Positions 27,809 through 37,180 of a stretch of 52,664 nucleotides of DNA are shown piece by piece. Below the pieces are notes generated by a model. That model saw only the letters and a list, made by a program, of their open reading frames with translations, was not told the origin of the DNA and did not search any database. The stretch is taken from assembly GCF_002087085.1 (NCBI RefSeq), contig NZ_MWQY01000025.1, positions 1 through 52,664 on the forward strand. The letters are read 5' to 3'. Both the position numbers and the translations under genes were made by a program. This DNA is from Marispirochaeta aestuarii (GTDB taxonomy: Bacteria > Spirochaetota > Spirochaetia > JC444 > Marispirochaetaceae). Every line of letters starts with the position of its first letter. Positions within the stretch are counted from its first letter, which is position 1.

Positions 27809-29452
27809 TTATTCAATGAGTGTTTTCGCTTTTTTCACAGCCGCGGAAAAATCTGCAAATATAGCGTCCCGTCCAAGAACGCCGTGTTTTATCAGTTTTT
27901 CTGTGATTCTGCTGTTTGCTCCGGAGACCAGAACGCGAATTCCTTGTTTCTTCAGGGCATGTACTATCTCCGTAAAACGGCGAAGCCCGGAACTGTCCAT
28001 AATCGGGACATAACGCATGCGGAACAGCACCAGGCTGTGGTGGCTTTGTACATAGGCATGGACATTCAGAAACTGGCCGGCGGAACCGAAGAAGAGGGGT
28101 CCGTTAATCTCGAAGACCTGGACCTCCTCCGGTATCTCCTCTCCGTCGGTACTGAAGAGGGATTCCCCGCTCTTGGATGCCACCAGGGGATTGATATCCA
28201 CCGCTTCGGACATCCGTTTCATGAAAAGAACCAGGGCGAGCACGAAGCCTGCGGGTATGGCTATGGTCAGATCCGTAAACACCGTCAGAAAGAAGGTGGT
28301 CAGCAGCACTGCTGTCTCATAGATGTTTATTCTGCAGGAGAGTATGAAGTAGCGGTACTCGCTCATATTCCATGCAACGACGACAAGGATGCCCGCCAGG
28401 CAGGCCATGGGAATGGCGGAAACCAGGGGCATGGCGACAAGGAAGATAACAAGCAGCGTCAGGGCGTGGACGATCCCCGCTATGGGAGTGCGGGCCCCGA
28501 GTTTTATGCTGGTCATGGTGCGGGCTATTGCCCCCGTGGCTGGTATTCCTCCGAAGAGGGGAGAAACGATATTCGCAAGACCCTGGGCGATCAGTTCGAT
28601 ATTGGAACGATGGCGGCCACCGATGACGCCGTCGGCCACAACAGCCGAGAGCAGGGATTCCAGGGCTCCCAGCAGGGCTATGGAGAAGGCCGCCAGCAGA
28701 AGTCCGCTCCAGATTTGAGGATCAAAGGCGGGGAATACGGGAGGGGGAAAGACCGGGCTCAAAGGGCCGAAGCGTCCGGCGATGGTTTCCACGGGAAGCT
28801 CGAAAAGACTCACCAGGACGGTTGATACTATGATCGCGACGAAGGCTCCGGGGACCTTCGGCAGGAGCCGGGGAACCAGGACTACCGCGGCAATACTGAA
28901 TAGTCCGATAACGAGGGCCCAGGGATTAAGCGTGCTCAGTCCGCCGAGGTAGGTTCCCCACCTGGGAATAAACTCTGCGGGAACTTCCTCAAGATTCAGT
29001 CCCAGAAGGTCCTTGATCTGGCTGCTGAAGATAAGCACCGCGATCCCGGAGGTGAAACCGGTTATAAGAGTCTGGGGGATGTATTTTATCAGGGAACCGA
29101 GACGCAGCAAGCCCATAAGAACCAGGATAATTCCCGCCATCAGGGTGGCAATGAGGAGTCCCTCGTAACCGTGCTGCCGGATTATCCCGTACACAATTAC
29201 AACGAAAGCTCCGGTGGGTCCCCCGATCTGGACCCTGCTGCCGCCGAATATGGAAATCAGAAGACCAGCCAGGATGGCCGTCAGTATCCCACGATCAGGA
29301 GACACTCCGGATGCTATGGCGAAGGCGATTGCCAGGGGCAGGGCCACAATTCCGACGATAAGACCCGCACTTATGTCCCGGACCAACTGCTGCCGGGGAA
29401 CACCTTCTTTAAGGACATGGAAGAGTTTTGGAGTAAACTCAGTGTGTTTCAT
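27809..29452 (-). CDS. SulP family anion transporter with STAS domain
   Basis: A 547-residue SLC26/SulP transporter. The N-terminal 400 residues form many membrane helices with the signature blocks VGIVALPLAIAFAIASGVSPDRG and GGSRVQIGGPTGAFVVIVYG. The C-terminal STAS domain (about 440-545) has FRMRYVPIMDSSGLRRFTEIV, in which a Ser-Ser pair occupies the usual regulatory position. SulP members carry sulfate, bicarbonate, dicarboxylates or other anions, and the substrate here cannot be told. The upstream neighbour is a lipoprotein gene 67 bp away, without overlap. Confidence 0.92.
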   Translation of the reverse strand: MKHTEFTPKLFHVLKEGVPRQQLVRDISAGLIVGIVALPLAIAFAIASGVSPDRGILTAILAGLLISIFGGSRVQIGGPTGAFVVIVYGIIRQHGYEGLLIATLMAGIILVLMGLLRLGSLIKYIPQTLITGFTSGIAVLIFSSQIKDLLGLNLEEVPAEFIPRWGTYLGGLSTLNPWALVIGLFSIAAVVLVPRLLPKVPGAFVAIIVSTVLVSLFELPVETIAGRFGPLSPVFPPPVFPAFDPQIWSGLLLAAFSIALLGALESLLSAVVADGVIGGRHRSNIELIAQGLANIVSPLFGGIPATGAIARTMTSIKLGARTPIAGIVHALTLLVIFLVAMPLVSAIPMACLAGILVVVAWNMSEYRYFILSCRINIYETAVLLTTFFLTVFTDLTIAIPAGFVLALVLFMKRMSEAVDINPLVASKSGESLFSTDGEEIPEEVQVFEINGPLFFGSAGQFLNVHAYVQSHHSLVLFRMRYVPIMDSSGLRRFTEIVHALKKQGIRVLVSGANSRITEKLIKHGVLGRDAIFADFSAAVKKAKTLIE

Positions 29453-29519
29453 GGACGGAGTATATTCCTTTCAGGTTGGTCTGACCAGTAGGATTACACA
29501 GGCTGCCTTGGTATTTTTA

Positions 29520-30044
29520 TCAGTTCAGGTCGATACCTTTGAGCTCCAGGGAGCACTCTGCGGCTTTATCTATCTGTCCCGAACGATGGTAAACTGCACA
29601 GCGGAGGACCATCAGGGACGGATCGTCGGGATAGACTGTCTCTGCTCTTTCAATACGGCTGAGAGCCCCATCATGGTTTCCCAGGTCAAGCTGTTCCTCC
29701 GCCTCTTTTATGAGGCTCTCGAAGGAGGCGATACTGACATAGAGAACCTCCAGGGTACTGGAAAAATCCACCCGGGTTCGCTGTTCCTCGTAACCCTCCC
29801 TGCCGATCAGCAGCAGATGGGCACCCTTCGCCAGGGAAGGCGTAACAAATCGTCCGTTCAGGTCGGTGGAAGTCTCCAGCGTGCCGTCGATAAGGACCCG
29901 GGCACCCTGAACGGGCCGCCCGTGGGTATCGTAAACCATTCCTGTGAGGGGCGCCCTGTCACCCGGGGACGACGGTGCGGTAGAACAGGAAGCGGTAAAC
30001 AGCAGGATCAGCAGCAGGAGAAGTGAGCTATTTTTTCGGCACAT
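29520..30044 (-). CDS. Lipoprotein with carboxypeptidase-regulatory-like and TPR-like parts
   Basis: A 174-residue lipoprotein: leader MCRKNSSLLLLLILLFTASC with the lipobox TASC at residue 20. The middle part (residues about 33-95) reads as a transthyretin-like carboxypeptidase regulatory domain: GMVYDTHGRPVQGARVLIDG, then TDLNGRFVTPSLAKG. The C-terminal part has two TPR-like helical pairs (LIKEAEEQLDLGNHDGALSRIERAE and following). It follows the T2SS gene cluster after 59 bp on the same strand and could be part of that transcript, perhaps as an accessory envelope protein; that is a guess from position. Confidence 0.75.
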   Translation of the reverse strand: MCRKNSSLLLLLILLFTASCSTAPSSPGDRAPLTGMVYDTHGRPVQGARVLIDGTLETSTDLNGRFVTPSLAKGAHLLLIGREGYEEQRTRVDFSSTLEVLYVSIASFESLIKEAEEQLDLGNHDGALSRIERAETVYPDDPSLMVLRCAVYHRSGQIDKAAECSLELKGIDLN

Positions 30045-30103
30045 AAAGACTCCTTATTTACGGTCGCCATCGGCATGCTGCCTCCGGCTCCGCACAATTT
30101 TGT

Positions 30104-30586
30104 TCAGGGCCGGCGAAGCCGGTACTTTGCTCCCCGGTATTCCAGTATCAGCTCATTTTTTGTGGCGCTGATCAGCCTGTATTCACCCTCTGATTCCTCC
30201 GTGAGACCTACGAGTTTTTCAGGACGGCCTGCCATAAGGTAGTAAACAGGACGGCCCTGGATTACCGCTTCTCCCACGTAGCGAAGGGGAGGGAGAGGGG
30301 GAAGCGGTGAAGCGGGTTCCGGTGATGACGCTTCGCGGGTCTGCTCTTCAGGTGGCTTCGGATCCCTGGGACGGGCCGGAATGGGCCGGACTTCAAAGAG
30401 ATGTGAAAGATCATCCGGCGTAGAGTGCTGCCAGATTTGTGATGACGGAACCTGTACCGGTGTTTTTTTTCCATGCATCTGTGGCGGAATAACAGGGGGC
30501 TTGGAATCCGGCAGGGGCAGCAGGAAGCCCGCTGTAATAAAGCCTGCCGCGATAATCAGCCGGATAGCAGCTTGTTGAAATTTCAT
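30104..30586 (-). CDS. gspC: GspC/PilP-like type II secretion inner-membrane protein
   Basis: A 160-residue protein with one N-terminal membrane helix, a Pro-rich periplasmic linker (residues about 60-98) and a compact C-terminal beta domain (PLRYVGEAVIQGRPVYYLMAG), which resembles the HR region of GspC or PilP. There is no PDZ domain. GspC normally links the inner-membrane platform to the secretin. It is the last gene of the gsp cluster and its start overlaps the gspM stop by 4 nt. Assignment rests on size, topology and position more than on sequence. Confidence 0.6.
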   Translation of the reverse strand: MKFQQAAIRLIIAAGFITAGFLLPLPDSKPPVIPPQMHGKKTPVQVPSSQIWQHSTPDDLSHLFEVRPIPARPRDPKPPEEQTREASSPEPASPLPPLPPLRYVGEAVIQGRPVYYLMAGRPEKLVGLTEESEGEYRLISATKNELILEYRGAKYRLRRP

Positions 30587-31146
30587 TCTTTTGCCTCCGG
30601 AGATTTTGGGCCCTGCACAATATCGAAGGCAATATCCAGCTGTCCCGGGGTGCTGCTGGCGCTGATCATGAGACTCGTAACATTCCAGCAGGAATGCTCC
30701 TGTGAAAGTTCCTGTAAAAAGCGGAGAAGATCTTCGGCGGCGGCGTTCCCGGCAAAGGAGAAACCCGGGACATCCTTCCGACTTTCTCCTCTCTGTCCTG
30801 TCAGGGGACGGTAACGGCGGACCCTTACGGAATGCACCTGCAAAAGTTTCAGTACCGACTCGCCCAGGGAGTACGCGTCGGGGGAGGACTCGGCGCTGAC
30901 AGATTTGAGGCGGGCGGCAAGGGCGTCGCGTTTCCGACGCAGGACTACGGGTGAGGCTGTATCTGTGCTGCGCGCCGTCGTTTGAATAAGCTCCCGTTGC
31001 GCTGCGATGCTGCCGCTGACTTCGGTATAGCGCAGGTAAAAACGGATAAAGCCTGCGGCAGCAAGAGCGATCAGGGCGGTGAAAAGAAGGATCTTTATGA
31101 AGAGCCTCTCCCGTCTGGTCAGGGAGGGTTTACCGTTTTTATTCAT
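30583..31146 (-). CDS. gspM: GspM/PilO-like type II secretion platform protein
   Basis: A 187-residue bitopic protein: a short cytoplasmic basic N-terminus, a membrane helix (residues about 18-38), a periplasmic coiled segment and a ferredoxin-like C-terminal fold (DLLRFLQELSQEHSCWNVTSLMISA). This matches GspM or PilO, the partner of GspL in the inner-membrane platform. It overlaps gspL and the gspC-like gene by 4 nt each, so it is co-translated. The family name is inferred from topology and operon order. Confidence 0.65.
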   Translation of the reverse strand: MNKNGKPSLTRRERLFIKILLFTALIALAAAGFIRFYLRYTEVSGSIAAQRELIQTTARSTDTASPVVLRRKRDALAARLKSVSAESSPDAYSLGESVLKLLQVHSVRVRRYRPLTGQRGESRKDVPGFSFAGNAAAEDLLRFLQELSQEHSCWNVTSLMISASSTPGQLDIAFDIVQGPKSPEAKE

Positions 31147-32192
31147 TCGTCCTCCCGTTCCGTTGTGAACCGACCAGCCGGAGTAAAACAGCCGCTAAGC
31201 CGATAGCGGGAACGATATGGACCCTCAGGAGATTCCTGAAGGATGCGCACCTCCTGGAAAACGATATCGGTGAAGCCGGACTCCCGGGAAAGGGCATCTC
31301 CCAGTCCCAGGGCGCTTTCCCGGGAATCGTCGCTGCTGAGTTCCAGGGTAAAAGCGTCTCCCCGGGTAGTCAGGTTTCGGATTCGAGTCCCTCGGGGCAT
31401 CAGGGGGACAAGGCGGTTCAGAAAAAGCCACGGGTCAATATGCGCTGCTGTTTCAGCCTCCTGCAGCCGGTTTTCCAGCGCTTCGATCTCTGCTTTGAGT
31501 GCGGCAGCCGTCTCGATGCGCTCGTTCTCGTCCCGGGTAAGGCGGGACAGCACGGTGAACTCGGCTTCCCGGTCGATCAGGAGGCGCTCCCCGTAGATCC
31601 CAAGCCCCGAGAGGATGGCAACACCGGTAAGAAGGGCTCTGATACCCAGGGACATTCGGGTATTCTGCTTTACGCTGAAGGCGCCGCGATACCCCTTTAT
31701 ACTCTTTTGAATCCTTGTAGCGGCGGTGAGGGGAGAACAGATCTTCCAGCTGTTCCTGTCAGCCTCGGGGTAGACACTGTCTGCAGTCTCCGCCGGCAGG
31801 GAGGAGAGGCGGTAGTTGTCGTCCGTATCCCGGATCAGGCTGTCTTTCAGAGATCCGCTGTATTCCAGCTCCAGGCTTTGCCCCCGGCGGGGGTACCCAC
31901 GGTCGATACAGTGAAGCAGGGGGACGTACACGATTGCCTCCGGCTGAGCGCCGCGGATTTCTTCGATCTCCCGCCGGGAGACAAGCACACTCAGAACAGC
32001 TCCCGAGGTTCCCGGCAGCAGCCTGCTTTCCCAGAGAATGTCCTCCATGGAGCCGGGGTAGAGTTCGGGCAGCCGGAACTCCACGGCCCTGAGGCGTTCT
32101 GATTTCTTGAGACCGGGAAAAACCGACAGCACCAGACGATAGCTGTCTCGGGGGAGCAGGACTGCACGTTTCGGCAGACGTGAGCTTACCAT
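31143..32192 (-). CDS. gspL: GspL/PilN-like type II secretion platform protein
   Basis: A 349-residue protein with a cytoplasmic N-terminal region (about residues 1-180) where GspL carries an actin-like domain, a membrane helix near residues 184-203 (RALLTGVAILSGLGIYGERL), a coiled coil (about 205-245) and a periplasmic ferredoxin-like domain. GspL connects the ATPase GspE to the membrane platform. The start overlaps the gspK stop by 7 nt and the stop overlaps gspM by 4 nt. Sequence similarity is weak by eye; topology and position support the call. Confidence 0.7.
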   Translation of the reverse strand: MVSSRLPKRAVLLPRDSYRLVLSVFPGLKKSERLRAVEFRLPELYPGSMEDILWESRLLPGTSGAVLSVLVSRREIEEIRGAQPEAIVYVPLLHCIDRGYPRRGQSLELEYSGSLKDSLIRDTDDNYRLSSLPAETADSVYPEADRNSWKICSPLTAATRIQKSIKGYRGAFSVKQNTRMSLGIRALLTGVAILSGLGIYGERLLIDREAEFTVLSRLTRDENERIETAAALKAEIEALENRLQEAETAAHIDPWLFLNRLVPLMPRGTRIRNLTTRGDAFTLELSSDDSRESALGLGDALSRESGFTDIVFQEVRILQESPEGPYRSRYRLSGCFTPAGRFTTEREDE

Positions 32193-33259
32193 GGCAGTAC
32201 CTCATAAACAGTACGGTACTCCCTGTGCAGCTCTCCCTCAGGACCCCGCTTATCGGGAATACGGGCGACTACCCGGATCAGGCGGGACGCATCTTTTTCC
32301 ACGCTGATTTGCCAGAACCAGGTGACAGTCCCCATATACGCGAAAAGCCGATTCTGCTCTTTCGGGAGGATGATGTTTCCTCCCTCATCTTTCTCCTGTA
32401 CCGGAATCATGTCAGGGAGTTCCTCCTGCAGTATGGCCCGGGAACCCCGCAGGGAGCTGATCTCCCGGGCAACGGCTTCCGGGGCTGTCACCCGGAAGGC
32501 AGGGTAGGAAATAATCTGTTTCAATACCCAGTCCGGAGTAAAATGTATGTTGACGGAAGGAAAGGCATTGATGCAGGGAAAAACCCGGTCGAACCAGTGT
32601 ACCCCGACAAACTCTTCAAGCTCTTCGGGCTTGACCAGGGTGACTGTCCTGCGGCGTTCCCGCAGTTTGTGGTGAAACTCTTCCGCCGCAGCTTCGTTCC
32701 CGGTTATCTCGGCGAAGACTTTTTTCAGGCTGAACTCGTCGGCGGTGTTGATGTTCCAGTATCCCCGGGAAGTCGCGTAGTTTGCAAGGAACTCCTCCTT
32801 GAAGACGTTACCGAAGCGAGCCAGGATATCCACGGCAAAACCATCGTCCTCCCGGTCCTGCTGAAAGGCGTCGGCTCCCATTCCCGGCAACAGGAAGGAA
32901 CGGACCTCTGTTTCGCTTATCATCTTTGTGTTCATGGAGTTTATGGAAAAGCGGCTGGAGATATCCTCCAGCGTAACAGTGCAGCTCTCCTCGCTCTCCA
33001 GGAGAGCTATATCGGTAAAGACCGCACTTCCGGACCAGTCCGGTTCAGACGGATCCAGTTCCTCAAGGAATTCCTGGACGGAGTCGGCAATTTTTATCAT
33101 CTCGGCGGACTTTTTGGTGGAATCTCTGAAAGAGGCAAGCTGCCGCCGTTGTGTCCAGGCCATGGAAGCCGCGGAGAGGGTGAGTCCGGTGGAGATAATC
33201 AGTAGCACGAGGGCGACTGCTGTAATGCTGCCCTCGTCGGCGTGTTGCCTGCTTCTCAC
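32186..33259 (-). CDS. gspK: GspK minor pseudopilin
   Basis: GspK caps the pseudopilus tip. The 357-residue protein begins with a short basic leader and a prepilin-like hydrophobic stretch (DEGSITAVALVLLIISTGLTL). It continues with a large alpha domain and the conserved segment RGYWNINTADEFSLKKVFAEITG, the helix-hairpin-helix-like NINTA motif typical of GspK. It is larger than the other pseudopilins, as expected. The start overlaps the gspJ stop by 4 nt. Confidence 0.82.
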   Translation of the reverse strand: MRSRQHADEGSITAVALVLLIISTGLTLSAASMAWTQRRQLASFRDSTKKSAEMIKIADSVQEFLEELDPSEPDWSGSAVFTDIALLESEESCTVTLEDISSRFSINSMNTKMISETEVRSFLLPGMGADAFQQDREDDGFAVDILARFGNVFKEEFLANYATSRGYWNINTADEFSLKKVFAEITGNEAAAEEFHHKLRERRRTVTLVKPEELEEFVGVHWFDRVFPCINAFPSVNIHFTPDWVLKQIISYPAFRVTAPEAVAREISSLRGSRAILQEELPDMIPVQEKDEGGNIILPKEQNRLFAYMGTVTWFWQISVEKDASRLIRVVARIPDKRGPEGELHREYRTVYEVLPW

Positions 33260-33762
33260 CGGGAATCCTCCATAAGGGAGTGTGTGCCGAAGACAACGCA
33301 GATTTCCGGGAGTCTCCCTTCGGTATCCAGCAGCAGGCGAAAGCCGCCTTCTGCTTCCTGGTTTGCTCCCTCAAATCGGGGAGTCCAGGTTACGGGAAAG
33401 CTGAGACGGGAGAGCTCGCCGCCGCAATTGACACGAAGTTCTCCCGATCCGATTTCAAGATGCAAGGTATTTTCCCTGACTCCGTCGAGCCAGTTAACTG
33501 TGAGGGACTCAGGGAACAGAGCCATATCCGGACCTTCCGTCCACCAGGGCCCCTGAATCCGGGCAGCCATGAGCCTGAGTTCACGGTCCAGCAGCGCCAC
33601 GGAGGCACTCTCCCTGCTGCCTGAGCGGATAGTAAAAGGAGCTCTGAAAAGGCCGAGAACCAGCACCGCCAGGGCTGAAGCGCTGATTGCAGCGATAAAA
33701 AGGGCGGCGATGGTTTCCATGTAGCTGAAGCCTTCGTCTCCGCGCCGGGATGAACTCCTCAT
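33256..33762 (-). CDS. gspJ: GspJ-like minor pseudopilin
   Basis: A 168-residue prepilin-like protein. The N-terminus has a type IV prepilin cleavage site (RRGDEGFSYMETIAALFIA), cleaved after Gly before Phe, with Glu at position 5 of the mature form. The C-terminal domain is beta-rich. Between gspI and gspK this position is normally gspJ. It overlaps both neighbours by 4 nt. Confidence 0.75.
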   Translation of the reverse strand: MRSSSRRGDEGFSYMETIAALFIAAISASALAVLVLGLFRAPFTIRSGSRESASVALLDRELRLMAARIQGPWWTEGPDMALFPESLTVNWLDGVRENTLHLEIGSGELRVNCGGELSRLSFPVTWTPRFEGANQEAEGGFRLLLDTEGRLPEICVVFGTHSLMEDSR

Positions 33763-33959
33763 CGGGAAGCCTCCCGGGAGGAAGGGCAGGAGATTTCGTT
33801 ACGCCTGGACACAAGGGTATACAGTCCCTCCTTACTTGAGGCGGAATCCCGCAGGGTTGCGGCAAGGAGTGTACCCAGGGGAAGAGCGAGAAGGGTAATC
33901 AGGGCCAGAGCGAGAAGAGCGTCCAGCAGGGCGTATCCTTCCTCGTGCTTGTGCTTCAT
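33759..33959 (-). CDS. gspI: Short GspI-like minor pseudopilin
   Basis: Only 66 residues. The prepilin motif is HEEGYALLDALLALALITLLALPLG in part, with cleavage expected after Gly before Tyr; position 5 of the mature form is Asp, not the usual Glu. The globular domain is almost absent, shorter than ordinary GspI (about 120). I chose the ATG at 33959 over a TTG six bases upstream. The gene lies directly after gspG and overlaps gspJ by 4 nt. Confidence 0.65.
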   Translation of the reverse strand: MKHKHEEGYALLDALLALALITLLALPLGTLLAATLRDSASSKEGLYTLVSRRNEISCPSSREASR

Positions 33960-33961
33960 TG

Positions 33962-34453
33962 TCAATGGCTCCAGCTCGCGATATCCGCGTCCTCTCCTTC
34001 TCCTCCCTCTGCGCCGTCGGCCCCGTAGCTGACAATGCCGTAGGGGAGTCCATCAGGTCCCGGTACCTTGTACTGGTAGGGATTCCCCCAGGGGTCTTTT
34101 TCAAGGGGTTTTTCCAGGTAGGGACCGTTCCAGGAGTCCGGTATCGGCGAGGAGGCAGGTTTTGTAAAAAGGGCCTTGAGCCCCTGGTCCTGGGAAGGAT
34201 AGCGGCCGCAGTCAAAAAGGTAGGCATTCAGGGCCAGGTTAAGGGCTTCGATCTGGTTTCCGGCGGCCGCCTTCTTCGCCGTGGCGATGTACCTGAATCC
34301 CATAAAGCCTACAGTGGTGGAGAGGGTTAATACAATTGCCAGTACGATGATGGTCTCGATAAAGGTCCAGCCCTCATCCCCTTTTCTCCCTGCTGTGTTC
34401 GTTCTGCCTGCATCAGCATTTTCTTTGCCGGATTTCGGTAAACGTCGTATCAT
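33962..34453 (-). CDS. gspG: Major pseudopilin GspG
   Basis: GspG is the main subunit of the T2SS pseudopilus. After a long basic leader comes the prepilin site GDEGWTFIETIIVLAIVL, cleaved after Gly with Glu5 conserved. The C-terminal part carries the hallmark of GspG: GRYPSQDQGLKALFTKP, then SWNGPYLEKPLEKDPWGNPYQY and SYGADGAEGGEGEDADI, the calcium-binding loop. The mature N-terminal residue is Trp where Phe is usual. The start is the ATG at 34453 after GAGGGA; upstream in-frame codons extend towards gspF and lack a leader. Length 163. Confidence 0.93.
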   Translation of the reverse strand: MIRRLPKSGKENADAGRTNTAGRKGDEGWTFIETIIVLAIVLTLSTTVGFMGFRYIATAKKAAAGNQIEALNLALNAYLFDCGRYPSQDQGLKALFTKPASSPIPDSWNGPYLEKPLEKDPWGNPYQYKVPGPDGLPYGIVSYGADGAEGGEGEDADIASWSH

Positions 34454-34484
34454 CTCTGGTCCCTCAAATCTGCTGAAAGTAAAA

Positions 34485-35687
34485 TCAGAATAATTCCCCG
34501 AAGCCCGAAAGCAGGGGAAGCACAAAAACAACAACCCCGGTAAACAGCAGGGCGCCGGTCAGGATAATAAGGAGCGGTTCGGCGAGACTGCTGACCCGGG
34601 TAAGAAAGGTTTCGTACTCTCCCTGGTACCAGGTTTTGAGTCCGGTAAAGACCTCCTCCACCCGTCCCGTGCGTTCTCCCAGGGCGAGCCAGCGAACCAG
34701 GCGCGGAGGGAACACCCCGGAGGATTCAAAGGCCGCTGAAGGACGCTCTCCCCGGAGAATGTTTTCCCGTGCCTGACGGAGTCCGGCAGAAAATGCCCGA
34801 TTCTCCGTTACATCCGCCGCCTGATACAGGGCATCCTCCAGACTGACCCCGGAGGAGCTGAGTACCTCCAGGGCAAAGACCAAGTTGACCGTGTCTCCCA
34901 GAGACGCGAGCCGGCCGGCCAGGGGCAGACGCAGCAGAGCGCGGTCCGAGGCAAGGCGGAAGGATCCGGAAAACCTCCGAAGGAGCAGTACGGTCAGTCC
35001 TGCTGAAAGCCCCCCGCCGACGATTGTCCCCGACAGAACTGAGAATAAGCTCATGCGCCCGGTGATCAGAAGCATCTGCTCAGGACTCTGGCCGAGACCG
35101 GCCAGGATTTCTCCCATCTTCGGGGCGACGAAAATCAGGAGCGAAAGGCTTCCGATTATTACTGCCGCCAGCACCACCGACGGATAGAGCAGGGCGTTAA
35201 CGAACTTGTCCTTGAGTTCTTTACGGGTTCGCAGATAATCCGCCAGGCCCGGGAGCACCTGGGCCAGGGAACCGACCTTTTCTCCAACCTTGATGAGACC
35301 GGAATAGATCCGGGGGAAGCTCAAGGATTCCGCAGTCCCGGAAAAGGAGTCTCCCCGTTCAAGTCCGGCGGCAAGCTCTTCCACAGTCCTGCCCGCTTTT
35401 CCCTTTGTATAGATGGTACGGGCAATCTCAAGCCCCTCTTTAATATCCAGGCCCGAGCGGTAGAGCAGCGCCAGGGTCTGGGTAAGTTCCAGTACAAAGC
35501 CCGCGGGAGGGGATGATATTCTGCCTGTTCCGTGTTCGCCTGCTGCGGCATCGAGCTCTTCCACCGTAAGGAGCACACAGCCGTTCCGGGGAATCAAGGC
35601 CGCGGCATCATAGCGGGAATCCGCATTGACAATTTTGACCCGCCGGGCTCCTGAGCCCTCTGCGTAACGCAGGCGATAGACCGGCAT
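34485..35687 (-). CDS. gspF: Type II secretion inner-membrane protein GspF
   Basis: GspF is the polytopic core of the T2SS platform. The 400-residue sequence has two T2SSF domains with the repeated ARxxL and GERTGRVEEVF-type patterns (LIKVGEKVGSLAQVLPGLADYLRTR; LALGERTGRVEEVFTGLKTWY). Membrane helices lie near residues 165-190, 215-240 and 370-395. Length and domain order are typical. It is two bases downstream of gspE and 31 bp upstream of gspG. Confidence 0.95.
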   Translation of the reverse strand: MPVYRLRYAEGSGARRVKIVNADSRYDAAALIPRNGCVLLTVEELDAAAGEHGTGRISSPPAGFVLELTQTLALLYRSGLDIKEGLEIARTIYTKGKAGRTVEELAAGLERGDSFSGTAESLSFPRIYSGLIKVGEKVGSLAQVLPGLADYLRTRKELKDKFVNALLYPSVVLAAVIIGSLSLLIFVAPKMGEILAGLGQSPEQMLLITGRMSLFSVLSGTIVGGGLSAGLTVLLLRRFSGSFRLASDRALLRLPLAGRLASLGDTVNLVFALEVLSSSGVSLEDALYQAADVTENRAFSAGLRQARENILRGERPSAAFESSGVFPPRLVRWLALGERTGRVEEVFTGLKTWYQGEYETFLTRVSSLAEPLLIILTGALLFTGVVVFVLPLLSGFGELF

Positions 35688-35689
35688 AA

Positions 35690-37180
35690 TCAGAGTACCC
35701 CCGCCCGCTGCAGTTCTTCGAAGGATGACAGCCCTTCCGCAGCCAGGGTAAGTCCCCGCTGCTTAAGGCCGATCATTCCCTGTTCCCGCAGGTGATGGTC
35801 GAGGGCTGCGGATGTGCCGGCGGAAGCTATTATTCCGGCGGCTTTCCGGTCTACCATAAAGAACTCTGCCGCAGCGATCCGCCCGCGGTATCCCTGATTG
35901 TCGCAGTCCGGGCAGCCGGAAGCGTAAAACTCCTCTTCAGGGCTGGTGAGTCCCGCCCTGTGGTAAAGCTCCGTGTAAAAATCGCCCATGGGACGGGAGC
36001 TGCGGCAGGCGGGGCAGAGCCTGCGGGTAAGACGCTGGGCAATTACCCCCCGCAACACCGCAGCGATCAGGTAGGCTTCGACTCCCAGGTTGATGAGCCT
36101 GCTGACCGCAGAAACCGCGTCGTTGGTATGCAGGCTCGAAAGGACCAGGTGTCCGGTAAGGGCCGCCCGGACCGCGAGCTCCGCCGTCTCGGAATCCCGG
36201 ATTTCTCCCACCAGGATTACATCAGGGTCCTGCCTGAGCACCCGGCGCAGCAGGGTACTGAAACCGAGGCCGATGCGCTCATCCGTCTGGATCTGGTCCA
36301 CCCCGTCAATCAGATATTCCACCGGGTCCTCGATGGTGACGATCTTTATTCCTTCGCTGTTGATACTGCGCAGCATGGCGTTCAGACTTGTGGTTTTGCC
36401 GCTTCCCGTGGGGCCTGTCACCAGAACCATGCCGTGGGGGTTTTTTAAGAGCTCAGCGATGCCGGCAAGACAATCCTCCGGCAATCCCAGATCCGTCAGG
36501 CTGAAGGCCGAATCATCGGCATTGAAGATCCTCAGGACAATGGATTCCGCCCCGGCTCCGGCGGCGGTGGGAACACAGGAAACCCGGATGTCCACATTGC
36601 TCCCCGCCATGTTTACCGTAAGGCGACCGTCCTGGGGACGTCGGCGTTCCATGAGGTTGAGCCCCGCCATGACCTTGATGCGGGAGGCGAGCCCGGAAAA
36701 ACGCTCCGCCGGCAGGGTCTGATGCACCCGGAGCACGCCGTCTATGCGGTAGCGGACAATGGTTGTATCGGCGAAGGCCTCAAGGTGTATGTCCGAGGCC
36801 CGCCGCCGGATGGCTTCGATGCAGATGCTGTTTACCAGGTTGATGACCGGCGCGTCGGAAGCCAGGGCCTCCAGGTCGAGTTTATCCTTGTATCCTGAAT
36901 TGACCGGGCCGGCGGACTCATCGTCGCCGGAGCCCATAAGGCGCCCGAGCCAGGCGGAAAACTCGGCGGAATCCAGCGTTTTTACTGTAATCGGCTTCCG
37001 GTGAAAATCGCGCAGGATACGCTGCAGTTCGCAGGTGTCCCCGTCAACGGCGCCGACTGTTACGCGGCTCTCGTCTTCCTGCAGTTTAAGGACCCTGTTG
37101 GCGCGAATAAATTCCCGGCCGTACTGCTCTTTACCCCGGGGAAGAGGGGCGTAGGCAAGGAGTGAGACCGTACCATTCAT
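35690..37180 (-). CDS. gspE: Type II secretion ATPase GspE
   Basis: The hexameric ATPase that drives pseudopilus assembly. Of 496 residues, an N-terminal domain is followed by the RRASDIHLEAF block (126-136), the Walker A motif GPTGSGKTT (256-264), the Asp box VTIEDPVEYLIDGVDQ, Walker B (DPDVILVGEIRDSETAE) and a tetracysteine zinc site (CPAC and CPDC, about residues 395-430). All catalytic residues are present. The start overlaps the gspD stop by 4 nt. Confidence 0.96.
   Translation of the reverse strand: MNGTVSLLAYAPLPRGKEQYGREFIRANRVLKLQEDESRVTVGAVDGDTCELQRILRDFHRKPITVKTLDSAEFSAWLGRLMGSGDDESAGPVNSGYKDKLDLEALASDAPVINLVNSICIEAIRRRASDIHLEAFADTTIVRYRIDGVLRVHQTLPAERFSGLASRIKVMAGLNLMERRRPQDGRLTVNMAGSNVDIRVSCVPTAAGAGAESIVLRIFNADDSAFSLTDLGLPEDCLAGIAELLKNPHGMVLVTGPTGSGKTTSLNAMLRSINSEGIKIVTIEDPVEYLIDGVDQIQTDERIGLGFSTLLRRVLRQDPDVILVGEIRDSETAELAVRAALTGHLVLSSLHTNDAVSAVSRLINLGVEAYLIAAVLRGVIAQRLTRRLCPACRSSRPMGDFYTELYHRAGLTSPEEEFYASGCPDCDNQGYRGRIAAAEFFMVDRKAAGIIASAGTSAALDHHLREQGMIGLKQRGLTLAAEGLSSFEELQRAGVL

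Noticed and set aside
27707-28825. Plus-strand 372-codon frame opposite the SulP gene
   Set aside because: The minus strand has full SulP and STAS motifs; the plus-strand product is Gly/Gln-rich without any family features.
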